Source: Labyrinthula sp. Ha
Taxonomy: Eukaryota > Sar > Bigyra > Labyrinthulida > Labyrinthulaceae
Length of the DNA: 64,000 nucleotides
Assembly (NCBI GenBank): GCA_015227615.1
Contig: JAALGZ010000010.1
Coordinates: forward strand, 992,001-1,056,000
Direction of reading: 5' to 3'
Numbering within the stretch: the first letter of the stretch is position 1; the number at the start of each line of letters is the position of its first letter. This document shows positions 55,705 through 64,000 of the stretch, piece after piece. Under the pieces are notes generated by a model that was not told the origin of the DNA, made no database searches, and saw only the letters and a program-made list of their open reading frames with translations. The translations under genes and the position numbers were made by a program.

Positions 55705-56666
55705 AGAACCTTCTTGATAGGTTCTTGCTCATCAAATCTTTTCCTACCCTTTTTAAAGTGATATTTCAAATACAACCTGATTCTCCTTTTCCAATGCTCC
55801 TTCCCTTCAGCATCATAGCCCACTCGCCCTTCAATCTTAACATTCTTAGCACCGCCCTTAGCCTTAAGCAACTCTAAATCCTCAGTGTTCAATCGGTTTC
55901 CATCAAGCACCAATTTTCTCTCTTCCTCTTGACTCTCCATCTTTTTAATCACCTTATTAAAAAATTTTGCTCCTTTATATCCAATTTTATTTCCACCCAA
56001 ATTCAACTCCCGAAGATTATCATTCTTCCTGTAACTTTTAGCCAAAGCTTTCGCCCCTTTCTCTCTAACCTTATTATTCTCCAACCCAAGCATTCTTATT
56101 CCTTCATTGTCCTTCTTCAAAACCTTTCCCAAAGCAACTGCTCCTCCATCACGAATCTCGTTCCTATTTAACCACAACTTCTCTAATCCCTTATTTTTCT
56201 TTAGAACCTTAGCCAGAGTTCTGGCTCCATCAGATCCAATAGAATTTCCAGAAAGACATAGCTCTTTCAACGACTTGTTCTTTTTAAGCATCTTACTCAA
56301 GGCTTCCACATCAGCATCAGTGATCTTATTGTCCTCTAAGTACAAAACCTCGATCTTGTCATTAGTCTTAAGGAAGTCTGAGAGGGATTTAACACTTTCT
56401 GCAGAGAGATTATTTCCAGAAATATCTAAGGCCTTGATAGAAGTATTATTCTTTAGGGCGGAAAGAACTTTTTTAAATCCTTCGTCAGAAATCTGCGGAT
56501 TTGAGATCGTGTCAGGAAGTGTATGGGAGTACGAAATAGCGGTTTCTCCAGAGGCATAAGGATCCATGCGGTGGGAAAATTGTAAACTCGATGTCTTGTT
56601 GGAATTTATTTGCTTTATGGCTTCGGATAAGTTCCGTGCGGGCGAGGCCCAAACGATTTTGCTCAT
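55701..56666 (-). CDS. Leucine-rich-repeat protein (ribonuclease-inhibitor type)
   Basis: A 321-residue protein. Residues about 80-270 hold seven 28-residue LRRs of the RI/NLRC type, with the pattern LxxLxLxxNxIxxxGAxALAKxLKKNxxL (for example LKELCLSGNSIGSDGARTLA). Such repeats form a horseshoe used for protein binding. No NACHT, kinase or membrane segment accompanies them. The N-terminal 70 residues are unrecognised, and the C-terminus is basic (WKRRIRLYLKYHFKKGRKRF). Its TAG stop shares CTAG with the stop of the facing coiled-coil gene. TTTTGGGCAATT lies about 70-80 bp upstream on the coding strand. Confidence 0.9.
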   Translation of the reverse strand: MSKIVWASPARNLSEAIKQINSNKTSSLQFSHRMDPYASGETAISYSHTLPDTISNPQISDEGFKKVLSALKNNTSIKALDISGNNLSAESVKSLSDFLKTNDKIEVLYLEDNKITDADVEALSKMLKKNKSLKELCLSGNSIGSDGARTLAKVLKKNKGLEKLWLNRNEIRDGGAVALGKVLKKDNEGIRMLGLENNKVREKGAKALAKSYRKNDNLRELNLGGNKIGYKGAKFFNKVIKKMESQEEERKLVLDGNRLNTEDLELLKAKGGAKNVKIEGRVGYDAEGKEHWKRRIRLYLKYHFKKGRKRFDEQEPIKKVL

Positions 56667-56727
56667 TGTATTTCTTCTATTTTATTATATTGATCGATTT
56701 TCTTCAGTGTAGTTTCTTCTGGCTTGC

Positions 56728-56749
56728 ATTTTGGGAAATTGCCCAAAAT
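56728..56749. promoter_or_regulatory. TTTTGGG/CCCAAAA inverted repeat upstream of the LRR gene
   Basis: ATTTTGGG and CCCAAAAT face each other across a 6-bp spacer, 60-80 bp upstream of the start codon. One arm reads TTTTGGGCAATT, almost the TTTTGGGCAATC of the bL21m/SET promoter. Regulatory role inferred. Confidence 0.35.
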
Positions 56750-59700
56750 TTGTGCTTTTGTACAGTTGGATAGACTTGAAATTTCTGAGGAAATGAACAT
56801 TTTGCGTAATTGACGTTCCAGTGAACATGTATTAGTTGGTTTTGAACTATAAGTCAAAGAATACTCTCATAGGTAAATGTTATACGGGTAGACCTACAAA
56901 AGCCATTATTCTCGATAGAGTATTTAGAGTAGAGAACCCTTTACAAGGGTATAGCAGTCTCAAGACAGCTTTTAGTTAACGAAGAGCAACATTTCAGAGA
57001 AGGCTCGAATGTATCTGTAAGTTTTAACCAGCACAGATATGAAATATCTCTCTCTATCAAAATATCTGGCTTAACTTGCATCCCAAACGCCCTTTCAATA
57101 CAGCAAAATTGGTAGCAAAGAAGAAGAATACCTCAACAGAACGATTTTTTTAAGCAAAACAGCTTTCTTGCAGATATGTCCAAAACACATTCAAAGAAAA
57201 GTAGCAAATAAACACACTAAAATGGCGTTTCTACCATGATAAGAATACAAAGACAGAAAATGTTTCGATGTAGGTAGATATTAATATTTTAAAGCTAACC
57301 TAAACCATTATAGCTAATATACTATTAATGTTTGTACATCCCGAGCACGTAGAAGAGTAAAATAATACTACAAAAAAACCTTGTGAAATTTTTATTTGAA
57401 ATCTCATATGCGGATAAAAAAAAGCATCGTGGTCGTACATAGAGATTCAAACGCTCAGGCATAACCCAACCCAATGGAGTACAACCGCAGCTTTGAGCTC
57501 TCAGAAAGAACAGAGGAACGTGAAAACATAACAGGGGTAATTAAGAAAAAATAATTTTTCATGGCCAGTTCACACTTTCATACTGTAGCAACAAACCCAA
57601 ACAGTCAAATAATACCTTTCTCAAAAGTGCAGTATTTTCCAAAGACGGCAGGACATAGATTTAATTTTAGCATGTAAGCGTAACACCCATTTCCTGCGAC
57701 AAATACCGAAGAAAGAAAGTAAAAGAGAAGATTCCTAATAGGACCGGGTGCAATTATCAATTACTTGCAAAAAGTATTCTTTTATATGCTCCGAAAATTT
57801 CTTAACAAGAATGATGAATTGGTTCGTAACTGAAGAAAAATTTCAAATTGGTCTCCATCTGCTGCAAGCTAAACGACGGGCTGCGATAAAACCTTGAGAA
57901 ATACTTGGCTATGCTAACATCAATAAACAACTTTAGAAATCGTCATTGAATTAACTACAAAATGCCCAGAGCAACTAGCAAGAAGGTAACTGAACACTTA
58001 ATCCCTTTAGTAACACAAGAGAGTGTCTTGAAAACATCTTCCATTGAAACGGAAATTATCTATGGAACAAGGATAAGATTTCGAAGAATTTCGGGTGTAA
58101 ATGAGTTCAGACTATTAAAAAACGTGGTAGAAGCAATTACATTTGGCGACTACAAAGGTTGTTTTGATCTCAAAAGCTGTAGAACAGAAAAGTTTATGGT
58201 AAAGAATGACACCCATAAAAATATCTAATAGATAGAGACAATAGTGGGTAATAGTGTATACTGAATCCAACCAATGCCATTGAAAGTTTAATATTTTTAA
58301 ATACTACAACTCTCTAAAATTCTGCAAGAAAATTAGTTGTTTCCCAAAGAAAAAAGAGAAAGTATATCTTATTGTCTAAATTGAATATCTCTGAACCTAC
58401 TGAAGAAGATTTCAATGCAGAATATAAAAGCTTATCCGAACCCCAAGAAGCAGGTAAGTCTCCAACAAAGTTTAAGTCCTGTTGGTCTATAAGAAGCTCA
58501 AAATAAAGGTGAAATAAGAGTGAGTTAGCCTTAGCTACTTGGTATATCTTGCAGGTAATACTTCTCTGGAACTCAATGGGGTAAGACATGTCGTAGTTGT
58601 CTCAGTATTCACTGCATGTATAAACTTTGTGCTTAGAAAGAAAAACTTAACAATCATTTTTAACTAAAGATCTATTTCCTTTCCTAAAATTTCATGCAAA
58701 CTAATCCCCAAATAAAGACAATAACCTAGAGACCATCTTAGAAAAGGAGTAGGATTGTATCATTCTGAATTTTGTGAAAAAAGGCATAATAAAGAAACTT
58801 GAGCTTTTCTTAGTGAATGAGAGTTAAGATGACTTAAGAAAATAAAGTTATTCGCCACTTTATTGTTTCTAAAAATGAAGTAGCTAAAATAAGTACAAGT
58901 TTCTTGAGTTCATTTTAAGGGAAAAAAATCCTCCTAGTTATATAAACATAGCTCTGTATCTTTAGAATATGTTGCGGGTTAGTTTAAGATAAGAGAGTTT
59001 ATGGGTAAGCGAATGGTCATAAGAATAGTCATATCGGGGCTTATTTGTTGATGTTGAGATTTTCCCCTTCGTTATATTATCAATTACTTAGAATAACAGG
59101 GAATTGTGTGTTGAACCTTATAACAGCTGAAGGCTCTTTTAAGGATATTCATGGATTTGCTTAGAACTCTTGTATCTTGAGTGAAGAATCAAGAATTGAT
59201 AAGTAATTCATTAATCATACAAAAAAACTCCGCTATATTACTTAAAATTTATATATAATGAATTCAAGTTATTATGGTTCTGAACAGAAAAAAGAATTAT
59301 GTATATACTTTTAGATACCGTACTTCAATGACTGAATATAAGTCGCATATACCCCTCTATTTCCGGATATTTTTCATTAAACATCGTCATTACGTACCAC
59401 GCAACACTTTGTCTCCTCTCTCGAAGAATTTGTCTAGAGAGCAAAATTGGTACTAAAGAAGCTACAGTATTTCAACCAGAATTCGTGTACACTAAGACTA
59501 CCACCGCAAGAGATTTTGAGGAAAAACTAGAAAGCAATCAGATTACGAAAATTTGCAGATATATTAAAGTATATATATAACAGCAATAAAAGGAAATCAA
59601 AATGTCTATCATCTCTGTATTAGAGCCATTGAGAATATATTTAAGTACTACACACCAATACGAAGAAGCTGCTCTTTGTCTATTACAATGGTAGACATCC

Positions 59701-60049
59701 TGAAAATATTAATATTCCCCATTTCATAGTGTTTGAGCGGGCTATAGAACCTCTAGGGAAAAGGGGGTATAAAGTACTCAACCATCTTTTTGACATACTA
59801 AGGCCGTTCTTTCTCAGTAAAATCCAAGATATCCTTTGAGTATATCGTGGAAGTGAACATTTTAAGAGCTATCGATATGAATATCCTGAAAAGGTCATAA
59901 GAAAGACAAAAGCGTTTGTAGAAGTCAGTACTAGCATCGATAAAAATGACAATATGGTTTTTGCTAAATTTTCAAAGCTATTTGAACCTCAGTTTTTCCC
60001 CATAATCCATTATCAGTTAAAAATTTAAAAGAGGACTTAAAGTACTGAA

Positions 60050-60051
<2 letters not shown>

Positions 60052-60081
<30 letters not shown>
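60052..60081. repeat. (TC)n microsatellite
   Basis: About 14 uninterrupted TC units within the 3' desert. Confidence 0.95.
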
Positions 60082-60082
<1 letters not shown>

Positions 60083-63000
60083 AGCCTGATAGCACCTAGT
60101 GTAAGTTGTGAATTTCTGTCTAAGCTGGCTTTTTGTTCTAATATTGCGAATCAAGTATCCACTTCAATATCACTCATTCACTAAAATTGCAGAATTATTG
60201 ATAATATACACGAAACTTCTGGGAATACACTTCGAAATGCTGTAACTTATCCATTGATACATTTTCAACAGAGATTGAAGTAATTAGACATTCGATATTT
60301 CTCTAGCCATAACTGTAGATCCTGGATTTGCAACTGTTCAAAAAAAATGATGTTGATTTACAAACCGAGAGTATATTGCACAGCACTCAAGATTTGTGAA
60401 CAGTCTGTAACTACTATCTCGATAAAGAGTTCTGCAAGGTTTTCATTTGTATTTGGACTTTTAGACCTAATATTTCATAGTAGGGTAATTCCTCCCGTCT
60501 TTTCTTGTGCTATTTTTCAATGTGAATTCACATCATGCAAGAAACTTTGGAGATTTATATTTATATAAGTTGAATATTAAAAATAAATAACTCAGAAAAA
60601 TTAAAACTATTGCACCAGTGGCGTTTTATAGTAACGTTATCCTAGATCATTCTAACGACAGTAGAACCATGAGATCTGAAGCTTGCTTTTTGAGAGGCGA
60701 ATTATCTTGCCTGTAGAGATAAAGACAGAGGAGGATTCCCAGATGTAGCACCTTACTCGAGCTTAGCTAATAACCATTATTAGCAAATAAAATAGAGAGG
60801 CGAGAGCAAATTGTATATTTCTATTTTGAGATATTAAATGAATATCCATACTTGATTTAACAAATATTTTCATAGATAAGTTCTCCCCATATCCACACCA
60901 TATATTATATACTTCCAAGTGGGGTGTGTTAAAACAAACGATAGAGCTGTAAATAAGAAACAAATAGGCAAATTATTGGTAAAGAGAAACAATTAACTTC
61001 TCAGTAACTTTGTTTGTGTTCACTTTTCTTTTAGATACTGTAGCAATAGGACTTTCTTTCTTTAAATAATTCTAATAAAGTTCTCTCGTAAGTTTATTTT
61101 ATTGATCAGGATAACTATGGATATGTCTTTGCTTTGCGTTATTATAGCACTTAATTCCTACAAGAGTTATTTGACAAGCTACTTTCTCTACTATGAAATT
61201 CATTTTTGTCACGGTCTTAATTGGAACTAGAACAATGAAACAGGGAATGTAGTTTAATATCATGTATTATTGACCTTGAAACTTAGACACAATACAAGTG
61301 AGAATACACTAAAGTTTTAATCCAAATAGAAACAAAAAAAACTTTATAGCTTTAGCCTATGTCGAATCAGTTCATAAAGAAAAATGTAAGCAATTAAACT
61401 GTTCCTAGCCATGAATAGCAACAACAAGATCAGTAACTTGAAAACATTTTAATTTTTCATGACTTAGAGCTTCAACAATTCTAATACTTAAAACTGTTAT
61501 AATTTTAGTTTCAGCCACATAATTCACGGGAAGTTAGGTTGATTATAGTCATTAGAAAACTGCCAGTAGGTATATCGAGAGTATTGGACATTTTAAGCTA
61601 AGTACCTACTGAGAAAACATTATTTCTGTAGTACAACTTACTGCTATATAGAAGGAGTTGCCACTAAATAAAATCTCGTTTATATATAATATGGCATTGC
61701 GTAAGGTGCATTTCATTCCCAATTTTTGTGCTCCAGTATTTTGTCGCTAGTTTTTGTATAAGAGTGTGTATTCTTTGCTTATCCAAATCTCAAATTAAAG
61801 TACAGTTAAAATGAAAAATAGTGCTCCAGGTTACTTTTCGAATTTGCTTCTAACACGTGAACGTAGACCATATTATGGAAACCTAGGAATTTATGTGATG
61901 AAAGGATATATTTTTATGGAAGAGATTCTTAATCTATTATGAAACATCTTTGAAAAATTAATCTGCTATTTTTAGTTCCGCAAGGGATACAGTAATACAT
62001 TTATCATAAGGCACACAAAAGACACTTTTGAATTTATCAGCATCATTTATGATGGATGTTCTGAGTCTATACATGTGCATTGCTTACAGAGCTGAAATCA
62101 TCATTGATATTTATTTCTGTCTTGATCAATGATATGTTCCTTGCTCTCTAATAAGAATCAGCTGAATTTTGACTTACATTGATGCTAAACGAAATTGCAG
62201 TTGAGTCTTCAGCAACTTGATCTTAAACGCTGCAGTTCGCTTTCTTGTTGCATAAGCACTATAATATAACGAATGTTCTGACCACAAAAGACCAGATTAG
62301 AATCTTTGATATAGCAATATAAGAATAACTAACAGACTAGAATTTATGATTATGGTGGTACTAGGGCTTGAATTTGATAAGAAGTATCCATACTTGTTTA
62401 AAACTATTTCTATTTTGATTATCTGTGACAAGATTGTGCTTTTGATTCTCAACAATTGATTCTGATTTTACTGTGATTGCAAATTGATTAAACATTACAA
62501 GGTTTATTCACGTGAATTTGGGATTCATGATCTAGAGCAATCTGAGAAAGTTTTAAATGAATTATCTATCATCAATCAAGGTAATATTGGATTCGAAAAT
62601 GCTTTTCAATAGGAAAAATATTGGAAAGTATTTCAATAAAAAAACATTAATAAGTTAAATCGCATCTTTAAGCGCTACTCACATTTGGGTTCAATGTATT
62701 TGAAAGAGCTAATAATAAATTACTGGTCGATATGTGGAGCATCTCACCTGAATGACTATTCCAACTAAGAGCAACCACAGGTGGTAAGCCGTGTGAGTCT
62801 GTCACGAATCAATGTTGAGCGTGAGCCCAGTCATTACTTTCAATCAACAAGTTTCCATCCCTTGCCTGGCATCCTGCAATTTCAGTTGAAATCAACGCAT
62901 TGGCAGTATTTCTCCAAAATTTCAATTTTAACTGCAACTAGAGCCATGTTTGCTCCATGTCACTAATGATCATACTCTATGTACAATTTCCTGTAAGCAG

Positions 63001-64000
63001 TGATTCTCTTGCCGGGGAATATTCTCAAGTTCTAAATTTAAGAGAATGGATTTCTTATGCACAGGTTTTCCCTTAGGTTGAAGGATTCTGCAGATGCATA
63101 ATAATCCTGGTGAAGCATGTATATTTCTTCTTTTTTGAGAGCAAATCTCTTCGATATCTATGTCGTACTAACTAGATTTATATAACAGATGATTTTTTTA
63201 TTTTTTTCAGTTGCTTTTAAATATGTGGAAACTCTAATGCAGATGCTTTCTCAGCTTCTTTAAACTTTGTATAAAAAACATGATACGTAATGTGGCACTT
63301 AAAACTACATTAGATGCATTTTGTTTATAAGAACCAAGCTTAAGATTCCTTTATTCAAATATATCGACTATTCTAATGATGAAAATGCTAAAAACTCGTC
63401 ATTCGTTATGTTGAGTTTGTTTTGTTACTGATAACAGTTTCAAAAAAAGGTTTTTCTAATTTTTCTTCAATAACTCTTTTAAGTAGAAATATATCATCAA
63501 AAGTTTCTGCGAATTGTTTTCAGATAGCAATAGGTGCTTTGAACAATGTTAGAGAGTTGATAAATTTGATATTATGTGACCTAACTCAAGCTACTGCATA
63601 AATATCAACATGTTCTTATAACAGTTTAGTAACCCGCAGCTATTTACTTCTTTAGGTTCTAGTATGTCTTAAGTTAATTTTACCAAACCGGGTTCGAATC
63701 TCTAAGGTGAAATAAAGGATTCGGAGAAAATTATACATAATAGCTAGGTATTCTTGGTCAATGGACTTAAGTTTTTCCTTCTTGTAGAGACAGAAATAAA
63801 ACACACTTATACTATATGAGGGGGAAACCATTCATCTCAGTTTCTGCCATAACGTGATTTGTAGCGGAAACTATTTATTTAGAGCTTTTCTATAAATATC
63901 TACATGTTGCTATTGTGACATTTCACTATATTCGCTTTATTTCAGAGATACATTCAAAACACCGCTTTAATAAGTATCCTGAGCATTCTGTACTTATTCG

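Larger units (their letters stand above)
56667..64000. other. Intergenic desert of 7.3 kb
   Basis: No gene recognised to the end of the window. A (TC)n run lies at 60052-60081. About 59650-60030 reads in one plus-strand frame as two open runs of about 60-70 codons with one stop between them; it resembles no known family and may be chance. GGGTTCGAATCT at about 63691-63702 looks like an isolated B box. A possible repeat remnant at about 57440-57500 shares AACCCAACCCA with the 17.2 kb repeat. Confidence 0.45.

Noticed and set aside
57962-58228. 88-codon plus-strand frame starting MPRATSKK
   Set aside because: No recognisable domain; composition like the surrounding desert; no splice partner.
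59650-60030. Two adjacent open runs of about 60-70 codons with one stop between them
   Set aside because: No family recognised, no start and no intron that removes the stop. Two such runs are not rare by chance here.
63691-63702. B-box-like GGGTTCGAATCT as a possible tRNA gene
   Set aside because: No acceptor, D or anticodon arm can be built upstream.
1-64000. CRISPR arrays, bacterial operons or ribosome binding sites
   Set aside because: No regularly spaced repeats; introns, the intron-bearing tRNA and the gene set are eukaryotic, so such features are not expected.

Overview
The window reads as nuclear DNA of an AT-rich microbial eukaryote. Signs of this are a tRNA-Tyr gene split by an intron, spliceosomal introns of only 28-33 nt, a DEAD-box ribosome-assembly helicase, an H3K36-type SET-domain protein, a microsomal P450 and a chromodomain LTR retrotransposon. 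All three standard stop codons are used. The secreted protein with repeated 'CPNxCSGNGxC' modules resembles the tenascin/EGF-like proteins common in stramenopiles, and the tiny introns recall some stramenopiles such as Blastocystis. A stramenopile-like protist is therefore my best guess, but it is inference.

Layout. 1-2478: no gene seen. 2484-9529: an old Ty3/gypsy chromovirus with two LTRs and a 5-bp target duplication (AGATC); besides gag and pol parts it carries a SANT-like region and an MT-A70-type adenine-methyltransferase region. 9803-16574: a dense island with an EGF-7TM membrane protein, an RS-rich protein, mitochondrial ribosomal protein bL21, an NSD/ASH1-like SET protein with three micro-introns, a secreted EGF/tenascin-like protein, and a DDX55/Spb4 helicase. 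16575-20475: desert. 20476-22768: a helical-repeat protein facing a PP2C phosphatase. 22769-29333: desert. 29334-30974: cytochrome P450. 30975-36743: desert. 36744-40480: a large acidic coiled-coil protein ending in a rhomboid-like membrane domain, an unrecognised basic protein with one micro-intron, and tRNA-Tyr. 40481-44389: desert. 44390-47615: a FAM192A/NIP30-like protein overlapping TRM11, then the second EGF-7TM paralogue. 47616-50866: desert. 50867-51985: third EGF-7TM paralogue. 51986-54187: desert. 54188-56666: a coiled-coil protein overlapping an LRR protein. 56667-64000: desert.

Two architectural rules stand out. Genes sit in tight islands separated by kilobase-scale AT-rich deserts, and all six convergent pairs have stop codons between 51 bp apart and 18 bp overlapped, three of them with overlapping coding ends. 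Six introns were resolved by frame closure across GT...AG boundaries; each splice gives an exact multiple of three and, in the SET gene, restores the domain motif.

The most promising novelties are the retrotransposon that combines a chromodomain, a SANT-like region and an MT-A70 methyltransferase, and the three-member family of proteins with an N-terminal EGF-like module, seven membrane spans and a conserved DPDYEF tail motif.
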